A stretch of DNA of 64,000 nt, taken from the NCBI GenBank assembly GCA_965263165.1, contig OZ253584.1:3029407-3093406 (forward strand), read 5' to 3'. Under the pieces are notes generated by a model. That model was not told the origin of the DNA. It ran no database searches and saw only the letters and a program-made list of their open reading frames with translations. The translations under genes were made by a program, and so were the position numbers. This document shows positions 8,918 to 16,656 of this stretch, in pieces (the stretch's first letter is position 1; each line of letters starts with the position of its first letter). The DNA comes from SAR202-VII-2 sp965263165. Lineage in GTDB: Bacteria > Chloroflexota > Dehalococcoidia > Lucifugimonadales > SAR202-VII-2.

Positions 8918-9169
8918 CAACAACTCCTCCCGCCACCCAGGCCAAAATGATTTCACAACGATAATCGGCGGCCTGCCCCCTGTCAATGACTACGGAAGGT
9001 GTTCCCAAGCCATTGTCCGCCTGGTTCTACTACCCCAGCCGTCGTGTGGACACCGCCAAACACCGAGGCTACAATCTTTCGGGCGGCCATTGTGCGGCGG
9101 CGAGGCTCACCGCCCGGCAAACAGGCGACCACAAGAAAGATCACGGAAGATCACAGAGGTAGGCCACTA
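8918..9169. other. Intergenic region between divergent SDR and ligase genes
   Basis: This 252-bp stretch must hold the promoters of the leftward SDR operon and of the rightward ligase gene. No convincing sigma70 promoter was seen. A short direct repeat (GATCACGGAA then GATCACAGAG, about 9139-9158) lies just before the ligase start. Confidence 0.4.
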
Positions 9170-10330
9170 GTGAAGCTCCACGAATACCAGGCCAAAGCCA
9201 TGCTCCGCGAGGCTGGCGTCCCCGTCCCCACAGGCGAGGTCGCGCTCACTCCTGACGACACAGTCCGGATCCTGGCCAGCCTCGGCGGCACGGCAGTCGT
9301 CAAAGCGCAGGTCCACGCCGGGGGCCGGGGAAAGGCGGGGGGTGTCAAGGTCGTGTCCACACCGGACGAGGCCCGCGAGACGGCCGCCAGGCTCTTGGGC
9401 TCCAACCTCACCACCCACCAGACAGGCCCCGAAGGAGCGCCCGTGGGGCAACTCCTCGTAGAGGAGACCATAGTCGTGGCCAAAGAACTCTACGTAGGCA
9501 TCCTCGTGGACAGAGCCGTCGGGGGCCCCGTCGTCATCGCCAGCGAGGCCGGGGGGATGGAGATCGAGGAAGTGGCGGAAACCAACCCTGAGAAGATCCT
9601 TCAGGAGGTCGTCGATCCCGCGCTGGGCCTCTTCCCTTTCCAGGGACGGCGCCTGGCATACGGCATGGGCATCGATCCCGGCCTGGTCAACGCTGCCTCG
9701 TCTATGCTGGTGAAGCTGTTCACCCTGTTTCAGGCCAACGACTGCTCCATGCTGGAGATCAATCCGTTGGTGGTCACCGGCGACGGAAGGCTCCTGTGCG
9801 TGGACGCCAAGGTCACCCTAGAAGACGACGCCCTGTTCCGCCATCCCTCTCTCATCGAGCTGCGCGACCGCGCCCAGGAAGACCCCTTGGAAGCGGAGGC
9901 CACCGAATACCAGGTGCAGTACATCCGCCTGGACGGCAACGTCGGCTGCCTGGTCAACGGCGCCGGCCTCGCCATGGCAACGATGGACACGGCGCTCATG
10001 GCCGGCGCCGCCCCGGCCAACTTCCTTGACGTCGGGGGCTCCGCCGACGAGGCCAAGGTCGCCAACGCCATCAGGCTGATACTCAAGGACCCCAACGTCG
10101 AGGCCATCCTCGTCAACATCTTCGGCGGCATCCTGCGCTGCGACATCGTGGCCAGGGGCATCATCCAGGCCGACCAGGAAGGGGGCATCGAGATCCCGCT
10201 CGTGGTGAGAATGCTCGGAACCAATGTGGAGGAGGGCCGTCGCCTGCTGGCCGAGGCCGGCCTGAAGGTGCTGTTCGCAGATACCCTCGCCGAGGCCGCC
10301 GACAAGGTGCGCGAGGTAACCGCCGGCTAG
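9170..10330 (+). CDS. sucC: Succinate-CoA ligase beta subunit-like (ATP-grasp, SucC family)
   Basis: The GTG at 9170 gives MKLHEYQAKAMLREAGVPVPTG, the standard SucC N-terminus, with AGAGGT about 10 bases upstream. Its 386 residues match the family's usual length. The ATP-grasp domain includes VKAQVHAGGRGKAGGVKV and the C-terminal domain carries NIFGGILRCDIVARGI. The enzyme forms the nucleotide- and CoA-binding beta subunit that couples CoA-thioester cleavage to ATP or GTP synthesis. No alpha-subunit gene (sucD) follows: the next gene is an LLM oxidoreductase. It could also be a malate-CoA ligase beta subunit (MtkA-like). Confidence 0.88.
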   Translation: MKLHEYQAKAMLREAGVPVPTGEVALTPDDTVRILASLGGTAVVKAQVHAGGRGKAGGVKVVSTPDEARETAARLLGSNLTTHQTGPEGAPVGQLLVEETIVVAKELYVGILVDRAVGGPVVIASEAGGMEIEEVAETNPEKILQEVVDPALGLFPFQGRRLAYGMGIDPGLVNAASSMLVKLFTLFQANDCSMLEINPLVVTGDGRLLCVDAKVTLEDDALFRHPSLIELRDRAQEDPLEAEATEYQVQYIRLDGNVGCLVNGAGLAMATMDTALMAGAAPANFLDVGGSADEAKVANAIRLILKDPNVEAILVNIFGGILRCDIVARGIIQADQEGGIEIPLVVRMLGTNVEEGRRLLAEAGLKVLFADTLAEAADKVREVTAG

Positions 10331-10334
10331 CCGT

Positions 10335-10440
10335 ACTCCCCAGGAACGCTAGTTACAAGGGCAAGGTGGGAGCATCCCATCCCTTCTCCCGAGTGTGGGG
10401 GAAAGTTAGGATGGGGCCGCACAACCACCGCTAGAAAAAC
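10335..10440. repeat. Palindromic intergenic repeat, copy 2
   Basis: Starts CCAGGAACGCTAGTTACAAG and contains CATCCCATCCC pairing with a GGATGGGG arm near 10408-10418, then CCGCACAACCACCGCTAG. It follows the stop of the ligase gene at 10330 and shows the same layout as the copies at 41486 and 22450. Confidence 0.6.
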
Positions 10441-10466
10441 TACAGCGAGAACCCCGAGCGCACCGC

Positions 10467-11495
10467 ATGAAATTCGGCGCCTTCTTCCTCTTGCAGTCGC
10501 CTCTCGCCCGACCGACCGGAGAGGTGTACACCCAGGCGCTCGGTCAAATGCAATACGCCGCCGACCTCGGTTTCGACTCCGTCTGGATCGCCGAGCACCA
10601 CTTCTCCAACTACGGCTACTGCCCCAATCCCCTGATGCTGGCCGTCAAGGCCGCCCAGGTTACCCGGCGCGTCCGCATCGGCACTGCGGTTATCGTCCTG
10701 CCCTTCTGGCATCCACTGAGACTTGCGGAAGACATCGCCCTCGCCGACGTGCTCACCGAAGGACGGCTGGACGTCGGTGTCGCCAGGGGCTACCAACCCT
10801 ACGAGTTCCAACGCCTGGGGCTCGACATCTCACAGAGCCGCGCCCTATCCGACGATACGTTGGACGTGCTGCTGAAAGCGCTATCCACGGTGGGCTTCAC
10901 CCACGAGGGCCCGTACTACGCCCTCGCCGAAACCACCACCTATCCCAGGCCGGCGCAGCAGCCGCACCCGCCCATCTGGCTCGCGGCCACAAGCAAGGAG
11001 AGCGTTGAAAGCGCCGTGCGCCGGGGCATGAACCTGTTCACCACCACTTCGACGCGCCCCATGAGCGCCCTCGAGGAGACCGCCGCCGTCCTCGAAAGCG
11101 CTCGAGCACAGCACGGCGCGTCCTCCCAAGCCACCGAGTTCGCCGTGCAACAACACGTCCACGTGGCCCCAACCGACGCGGAGGCCAAAACGCGGTTAGA
11201 CCACTCGCTGTGGCATCACCGCCACTCCAACCGGCTCCGGCTGGGAACGGTGAGCGTGGAGGCGGGCGTCGCCCACGCCGCCCCCATGGAGGACGAGCCG
11301 TCCCTGGAAGACCTGTACAATACCCACACCATCGCCGGCAGCCCGGAACGAGTCCGCGAACGCATCCAGGAGTACCTCGACGTCTCCGGCATGACGCAGT
11401 TGAACTGCTATCTCAACCTCGGGAGCCTCGATGACGACGCCGTCAGGGACTCCATGCGGCTCATGGCTGAGAAGGTCATGCCGCACTTCAAGTAG
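10467..11495 (+). CDS. LLM-class flavin-dependent oxidoreductase 1
   Basis: The 342-residue product begins MKFGAFFLLQSPLARPTGE and has DSVWIAEHHFSNYG and VGVARGYQPYEFQRLG, features of bacterial luciferase-like monooxygenases with FMN. Near the C-terminus it carries the TIAGSPERVRERIQEY segment usual in this superfamily. Such enzymes oxidise or desulfurise diverse organic molecules, and a separate flavin reductase would be needed. No such reductase gene was seen nearby. The substrate is unknown. Confidence 0.88.
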   Translation: MKFGAFFLLQSPLARPTGEVYTQALGQMQYAADLGFDSVWIAEHHFSNYGYCPNPLMLAVKAAQVTRRVRIGTAVIVLPFWHPLRLAEDIALADVLTEGRLDVGVARGYQPYEFQRLGLDISQSRALSDDTLDVLLKALSTVGFTHEGPYYALAETTTYPRPAQQPHPPIWLAATSKESVESAVRRGMNLFTTTSTRPMSALEETAAVLESARAQHGASSQATEFAVQQHVHVAPTDAEAKTRLDHSLWHHRHSNRLRLGTVSVEAGVAHAAPMEDEPSLEDLYNTHTIAGSPERVRERIQEYLDVSGMTQLNCYLNLGSLDDDAVRDSMRLMAEKVMPHFK

Positions 11496-11597
11496 CCCTC
11501 TGCGCCAGTGCCCGGCCGCCTTGGACGAATGCTCCGTAGGCAGGCCCCCGCCAATGGGCCTCCGCCCAAGAACACCGCCATCGTGTACCCTCCACCC

Positions 11598-12473
11598 ATG
11601 ACCGTCCCCCGAGCCACCGCCATCGTCACGGACAGCACCGTCTCTCTTCCCCCGGACTTCGCCGAGAACCTGGGAATCCACGTTGCCCCCATGCACGTCA
11701 CCATGGAGGGCCAGTCCTACCGGGATGGGGTGGACATCACCGCCGGCGAGCTTTACCGAAGACTCAGGGCCGGCGCGCCTCAGCCGCTCACCTCAGCCCC
11801 GGACCCGGCCAGCTTCGTTGCCGCCTTTGAAGCGGCGGCGGCAACCGCGCAGGGCATCGTCTGCGTGGTGGTGGCTCGTAGATACAGCGCCGCCCTCGAC
11901 GCCGCCAACACCGCCGCCGAGGTGTTCCGCCAACGGCGCCCTGAGATCGACCTCCGTATTCTCGACAGCGGCACGGCGGCGGGCGCCCAGGCGGTGCTCC
12001 TCGTCGCCGCCGCCCGACGCGTAGAACCCGACGCCGACGTCGGCCAGGTGGAGACTCTCGTTGCAACTCTGAAGGAACGGTCGTACATGCTGGCGGCGTT
12101 GGACACCCTCCATTACGTGGGCAAGGGAGGGCACGTCCCCCGGGCGGCAACCTGGCTCGGCGACCTGCTTCAGGTCAAACCGATTCTGGAAATGGCGCCA
12201 GGAGGGGAAGTCCGACGGCTGGAACGCCCCCGCACCCGCCGCCGGGCCCTGGAGCGGCTGGCCATCCTCGCCCACGACAAGGTCGGCGACAATCCCGTTC
12301 TTATGAACGTCATCCACGCAGATGCCCTGCAGGAAGCCGAAGCGCTGAGGGAGCTCGTGGGGCGTGAGTTCCGCTGCGAAGACGTTCTGCTAACGGAGTT
12401 CTCCCCGGTCATCGGGGCGCACACCGGGCCCGGCCTCCTGGGGCTAGCCTTCTGCATCGCCCCCAACGCCTGA
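11598..12473 (+). CDS. DegV family (fatty-acid-binding) protein
   Basis: The ATG at 11598 is preferred over upstream starts because the protein then begins MTVPRATAIVTDSTVSLPPD, the DegV N-terminus with the TDST lipid-head-group loop. It is 291 residues. Other DegV features include DITAGELYRRLRAGAPQPLTSAPDP and GPGLLGLAF at the C-terminus. DegV/FakB proteins bind fatty acids and present them to a fatty acid kinase. No fakA gene is close, so a role in exogenous fatty-acid use is only inferred. Confidence 0.85.
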   Translation: MTVPRATAIVTDSTVSLPPDFAENLGIHVAPMHVTMEGQSYRDGVDITAGELYRRLRAGAPQPLTSAPDPASFVAAFEAAAATAQGIVCVVVARRYSAALDAANTAAEVFRQRRPEIDLRILDSGTAAGAQAVLLVAAARRVEPDADVGQVETLVATLKERSYMLAALDTLHYVGKGGHVPRAATWLGDLLQVKPILEMAPGGEVRRLERPRTRRRALERLAILAHDKVGDNPVLMNVIHADALQEAEALRELVGREFRCEDVLLTEFSPVIGAHTGPGLLGLAFCIAPNA

Positions 12474-12505
12474 CGACGCGGAGCATGCAGCGAGACAACC
12501 GCCCT

Positions 12506-13543
12506 CTACCCCCTCCCCACCCCCATCGCCTCCGCCACCAGTTGCAGCGAGCGCGCCCGGTCCTCGAACCGGTAGCAGTTGGTCACGATGCCGATGTCCG
12601 TGGAGCCAAAGTCCTCGGCGGCCTGAAGGATGCCCTCCCGCACCGTCTCAGGGTCTCCGTCTATCTCCCGGTTTCTGAACCGCGCCAGGAACGCCCGCTG
12701 CTCCTCCGTCAACGGGAACACCGACGCCTCCTCGGGTGGGATCATGCCCGGGCCAACGCCAAGCTGTAGATAGCGGTCCGCCCGCATCATCTGCCGGCTC
12801 GAGGCGATGAACTGCGCCTCCTCCGTCGTTGGGGCGCACACCACTTGCAGCGCCACGTTGATCTTCGGCTCAGATAGGAACCTCGACGGCTTGAAGAGGT
12901 CGTGGTAGAGCTTGGCCACCGTGGGCCCCGTCGCCCCGGTCACGCCAAAGAACTCGGCAAAGGCGAACGGGAGCCCCATCATCGCGGCAAGCCTGGCGCT
13001 GTAGTCGCTGGAGCCCAGAAGCCAAATCTCCGGCGGCGACTCGGACACAGGCCCCGGATGCGCCTTGACTCCCTCGAATGGGTTGCCATCGTAGGTAACG
13101 CCCTTCAGATAGGCCAGCAGGTCCAGCACCTGCCCCGGAAACCCCTCCACGTCCACCAGCGGGCGGGGATCCGCCAGGGCCAGGGCCGTGCGGCGGTCGC
13201 TGCCGGGGGCGCGGCCAATGCCAAGGTCTATGCGGCCCGGATAGAAGCTGTTGAGGACGCTGAACTGCTCGGCCACCTTCAGCGCCGAGTAGTGCGTCAG
13301 CATCACGCCGCCGCTGCCAACCCGGATGCGGTCGGTGTGCGCGGCAATCTGCCCGATGAGGATTTCCGGGCTCGTTCCGGCGAACGCAGGCGTGTTGTGG
13401 TGCTCGGCGACCCAGTAGCGGGCGTACCCCGCCTCCTCAGCCAGGCGGGCCAACTCAACCGTCTCCCGAAGCGCATCGGCGGCGGCGGCACCCCGTCGTA
13501 TCGGCGACTGGTCAACGAAGCTCAGCGTCATGGGGTCGTTCAA
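12506..13543 (-). CDS. LLM-class flavin-dependent oxidoreductase 2 (MsnO8-type)
   Basis: The 345-residue protein starts MNDPMTLSFVDQSPIRRGAAAADAL, typical of the MsnO8-type LLM subgroup. It has ARYWVAEHHNTPAFAGTSPEI, RIRVGSGGVMLTHYSALKVAEQF and RIDLGIGRAPGSD. These are the FMN- and substrate-pocket segments of the family. It is convergent with the DegV gene, with only about 32 bases between the two stops. The physiological substrate is not known. Confidence 0.88.
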   Translation of the reverse strand: MNDPMTLSFVDQSPIRRGAAAADALRETVELARLAEEAGYARYWVAEHHNTPAFAGTSPEILIGQIAAHTDRIRVGSGGVMLTHYSALKVAEQFSVLNSFYPGRIDLGIGRAPGSDRRTALALADPRPLVDVEGFPGQVLDLLAYLKGVTYDGNPFEGVKAHPGPVSESPPEIWLLGSSDYSARLAAMMGLPFAFAEFFGVTGATGPTVAKLYHDLFKPSRFLSEPKINVALQVVCAPTTEEAQFIASSRQMMRADRYLQLGVGPGMIPPEEASVFPLTEEQRAFLARFRNREIDGDPETVREGILQAAEDFGSTDIGIVTNCYRFEDRARSLQLVAEAMGVGRG

Positions 13544-13607
13544 GGCTCCTTCCCGCTGTTCCGCTCCCCGCCGGCTCTCTTTCCCAGGGACATTGGGGCC
13601 AAGGCCA
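13544..13607. other. Left end of intergenic repeat region
   Basis: Contains the beginning of palindromic repeat copy 3 (TTTCCCAGGGACATT, about 13580) and nothing else recognised. The rest of the gap up to 14114 is described as repeat element A. Confidence 0.4.
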
Positions 13608-13869
13608 GGCGGGAGACTCCCATCCTAACCTCCGCCCGTAGTGGAGGGAAGGGATGGGAGGTTTTGCCTGGGGCAGGTTAGCTCTTTGATTGTCTGTTGT
13701 CCTTTGATTGTTTGTTGCTAAGTTTTTCAGCCGAATTCGGGGTTTGCAGGCACGGAGCCGTCACAAGGGCGTCACAAAGCCGCCACGAACCGTCAGCGAG
13801 CTGTGATGAACCGTCGTGCAGTTGTCGCTGAATCGTAGTGAACCGCGGCGGAGCCGCGTGGCTGCAAAG

Positions 13870-14043
13870 GGTTTGTGTGGAAACGGCATTGGCACTGGTC
13901 TCACCCTTCTTCGGACGGTCGTGGGGCTGGGGGACGTTTCCCCAGATGCGCTGCCACAGGGGGATTCTCCATGGTTAGCCCCCAGTACCTACGTTATGCG
14001 GCAGGCTCCGAGAAAGGGAAGCGGGCCGGGGGCCCACTTCATG
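13870..14043 (-). ncRNA. Candidate structured RNA, copy A
   Basis: A transcript from the minus-strand promoter at 14049-14077 would start near 14043. It would fold a 10-bp stem (GAAGTGGGCC with GGCCCGCTTC), then a nested hairpin closed by CTGCC/GGCAG and GGGGG/CCCCC. The loop sequence GCATAACGTA is unchanged from copy B, and an AATGCCGTT block follows. A possible short reading frame (MKWAPGPLPFLGACRIT) stops early here, which argues for RNA rather than peptide. The family was not recognised. Confidence 0.4.
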
Positions 14044-14048
14044 GGGAC

Positions 14049-14077
14049 ACTATAGCACAATCGTTCTTATTTTGCAA
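14049..14077 (-). promoter_or_regulatory. Sigma70-like promoter of repeat copy A
   Basis: On the minus strand TTGCAA (14077-14072), a 17-base spacer and TATAGT (14054-14049). The same boxes and spacing occur in copy B although the spacer sequence has diverged. Confidence 0.6.
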
Positions 14078-14114
14078 GGGGGCGGCGGTGGGGCGGGAGG
14101 GGTAGAATAAGGAT

Positions 14115-15995
14115 ATGAACGAAGCTACGGCGCGGATAAAGATCAACCGACTGCTGGAGAACGCGGACTGGCGCTTCTTCCAGGAAGGAAACAAGCCCGC
14201 GAACATTCAGCTTGAGGCAGGTGTTGCGCTCAAACCGTCAGACCTTGACGGACTCGGCGATGACTTTGAGAAGACCAGCACAGGGTTCGCCGACTACCTG
14301 CTTCTGGACGAGCGGGGGTTCCCGTTCATAGTGCTAGAGGCTAAGTCTGAGGAGAAGCAGGCTCTGGCAGGGAAGGAGCAAGCCCGGAGGTACGCCCGCT
14401 CCAAGAACTGCCGGTTCGTCATCCTTTCCAATGGGAACCTCCACTACTTCTGGGACCTGGAGCGGGGCAACCCTTACATCATCACGTCGTTCCCGACTCC
14501 GGCGTCGGTTGCCGGCTACAGCAAGGTCAAGCCCAATCCGCAGCGCCTGATTGACGAACACATCAATGACGACTACATCGTTCTCAGTCAGCGTCCCAAC
14601 TATGCCTCGGAAGCGGCGTGGAAGAACCAGGACGAGAGGCCGGGGTTCGTTAAGTCCAACAACCTGCGCTTCCTGCGCCCCTACCAGCTCAGGGCCGTAC
14701 ACTCGCTTCAGCAGGCTGTGAAAGACCGGAGCGACCGCTTTCTGTTCGAGATGGCCACCGGCACCGGCAAGACGTTGACCGCGGCGGCCGTCGTCAAGCT
14801 GTTCCTTCGCTCCGGCAACGCCTCCCGGGTGCTGTTCCTCGTGGACCGCCTCGAACCCGAGGAGCAGGCCAGGAAGATGTTTTCCGCCATCCTCTCGGCG
14901 GATTACACGACGGTCATCTACAAGGAGAGGCGCGACGAATGGCGCTCCGCAGAGGTCGTCGTGTCCACGGTCCAATCCCTGCTGTTCAACAACAAGTATC
15001 AAACGCTCTTCTCACCGACCGACTTCGATCTGGTGATCTCCGACGAGGCCCACCGCTCCATCAGCGGGAACGCCCGCGCCGTGTTTGACTATTTCGTCGG
15101 CTACAAGCTTGGCCTCACCGCCACTCCCAGAGACTACCTGACGGGGTTCAAAAGAGGCGGCCAGAACGTTCGCGACCCCCGCGAGACGGAACGACGGCTG
15201 CTGCTGGACACCTACCGCACCTTTGGTTGCGAGAGCGGAGAACCCACGTTCAGGTACTCGCTGCTCGATGGGGTGAGCGACGGGTATCTCATCAATCCCA
15301 CCGTGGTGGATGCCCGCACCGAAGTTACGACGCAGCTGCTGGCCGACGATGGATTCATAGTGTCCTTCACCAACGACACCGGCGAAGAGCATGAAGAAAC
15401 CTTCAAGCAGCGTGAGTTTGAAAAGCGATTCTTCGCAGACGCGACCAACCAGCTCTTCTGCGAGACGTTCTTGGAGAACGCGCTACGGGACCCCGTCAGC
15501 GGGGAAATCGGTAAGTCCATTGTCTTCGCCGTCAGCCAGAACCACGCAGCCAGGCTGGCACAGACCCTCAACGAAATAGCCGACGTCATGTATCCGGGGA
15601 AATACCAGTCCGACTTCGCGGTGCAGGTCACCTCTCAGGTGTCGGACGCTCAGCAATTCACCATCAATTTCGCCAACAACAACCTGATGGGTTTAGGCAA
15701 CGTCCTCTCCTCCTACCGGACCAGCAAGGCGCGGGTCTGCGTAACTGTCGGCATGATGACCACCGGCTACGACTGCACCGACATCCTGAACCTCGGCCTC
15801 TTTCGCCCCATCTTCTCTCCCACGGACTTCGTACAGGTCAAGGGCCGGGGGACACGCAGGCACAGCTTCCTCGACCAGCTATTCGATCCGAGCGTTGCCG
15901 AGAATGTGGGAGAACCGGAGAAAACCGCTTTCAAGCTCTTCGATTTCTTCGCCAACTGCGAATACTTCGAGACGGGTTCAACTACGACCAGGTAA
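14115..15995 (+). CDS. hsdR: Type I restriction endonuclease subunit R, N-terminal part (frameshifted)
   Basis: The 626-residue piece has an N-terminal nuclease region with a PD-(D/E)xK-like set (Asp60, Glu75-x-Lys77 in FIVLEAKSEE). A superfamily-2 motor follows: Walker A ATGTGKT with Lys219 and DEAH-box Asp310 (ISDEAHRS), then a motif VI-like QVKGRGTRRHSF. It cleaves DNA after translocation when the recognition site is unmethylated. It ends too early at 15995, right after FFANCEYFETG. The expected continuation (FNYDQVIELPRP) is in another frame from about 15974, so a one- or two-base indel in GACGGGTT is likely. The gene may be dead, or this may be a sequencing error. Confidence 0.8.
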   Translation: MNEATARIKINRLLENADWRFFQEGNKPANIQLEAGVALKPSDLDGLGDDFEKTSTGFADYLLLDERGFPFIVLEAKSEEKQALAGKEQARRYARSKNCRFVILSNGNLHYFWDLERGNPYIITSFPTPASVAGYSKVKPNPQRLIDEHINDDYIVLSQRPNYASEAAWKNQDERPGFVKSNNLRFLRPYQLRAVHSLQQAVKDRSDRFLFEMATGTGKTLTAAAVVKLFLRSGNASRVLFLVDRLEPEEQARKMFSAILSADYTTVIYKERRDEWRSAEVVVSTVQSLLFNNKYQTLFSPTDFDLVISDEAHRSISGNARAVFDYFVGYKLGLTATPRDYLTGFKRGGQNVRDPRETERRLLLDTYRTFGCESGEPTFRYSLLDGVSDGYLINPTVVDARTEVTTQLLADDGFIVSFTNDTGEEHEETFKQREFEKRFFADATNQLFCETFLENALRDPVSGEIGKSIVFAVSQNHAARLAQTLNEIADVMYPGKYQSDFAVQVTSQVSDAQQFTINFANNNLMGLGNVLSSYRTSKARVCVTVGMMTTGYDCTDILNLGLFRPIFSPTDFVQVKGRGTRRHSFLDQLFDPSVAENVGEPEKTAFKLFDFFANCEYFETGSTTTR

Positions 15996-16648
15996 TCGAG
16001 TTACCCAGACCTCAATCCGGTAAGGCTGGGGGTGGAGGAAGCGGCGAGAGTCCAACAATGGCCCATGCCTACGAGCACCTAGGCCGAGACATTCTATCGA
16101 CCATCCGGGAAGAGCCCATCGGTCTCGAGGGCATGAAGATCGACCGGATGATGTTCGACCGCTTCGCAGACAGGGTGCGAGAGGACGCGACCGTGAAGGA
16201 AGCCGTGGAGGCTGGGCAGTGGGACCGGGTCGTCGACTACGTAAACCGCGAGGTGTTCGACAAGCCGGAGGAGTACTACAACCTTGACAAGCTGCGGAAG
16301 GCAGCGGCAGTGGACCGCAGGCTGACCCTCCGGGAGATACTGGAAAGGGTCTTCAATTTCATACCGTCCTTCAAGTCCAGGGACGAGCTGCTGGAAGAGG
16401 AGTTCGCCAAGTTCGTGGCGCAACACGAGCCGCCGCGGGCCAGCGCCGTCGGGCCCATCAAGACCTACTTCAAGGCCTACGCCACAGATGGATACTTCCG
16501 GGACATCATCGACAAGCGCCGCTTCGCCCTGCTTGCCACCAATCCGGCGTTCAGTCGAGACGACTTCCGAGCGGTGCCGGAGCGGTACCGCAATCTGGTG
16601 CCGGATTACATCAAGGACTATGTTTCGCTGAACCAGTTCGCTGCGTAG
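15974..16648 (+). pseudogene. hsdR: Type I restriction subunit R, C-terminal part (out of frame)
   Basis: From about 15974 the frame reads FNYDQVIELPRPQSGKAGGG and continues through 16058 (MAHAYEHLGRDIL) to 16648 without a stop. This is the usual HsdR C-terminal region that docks to the methylase. It includes LREILERVFNFIPSFKSRDELLEEEFAKF. An internal ATG at 16058 could start translation, but no good ribosome-binding site is visible. Joined to 14115-15995, the product would be about 845 residues, a plausible length for this compact HsdR class. Confidence 0.7.
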
Positions 16649-16656
16649 GAGAACCG

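Larger units (their letters stand above)
13608..14085 (-). repeat. ~470-bp repeat element, copy A (inverted relative to copy B)
   Basis: Matches about 30957-31430 on the opposite strand. Both copies share, in order on the transcribed strand: TTGCAA and TATAGT promoter boxes, a GC-rich hairpin, a conserved nested hairpin, a run of degenerate ~11-bp repeats, the segment GTGCCTGCAAACCCCGAA, the segment CAATCAAAGG, and a GGATGGGAGG-containing palindrome. The best-conserved 140 bases (13941-14080) differ at roughly one base in seven by eye. In this copy the 11-bp repeats (about 13755-13860) are weaker than in copy B. An 18-bp tandem (CTTTGATTGTYTGTTG type) lies at 13684-13718. Confidence 0.75.
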
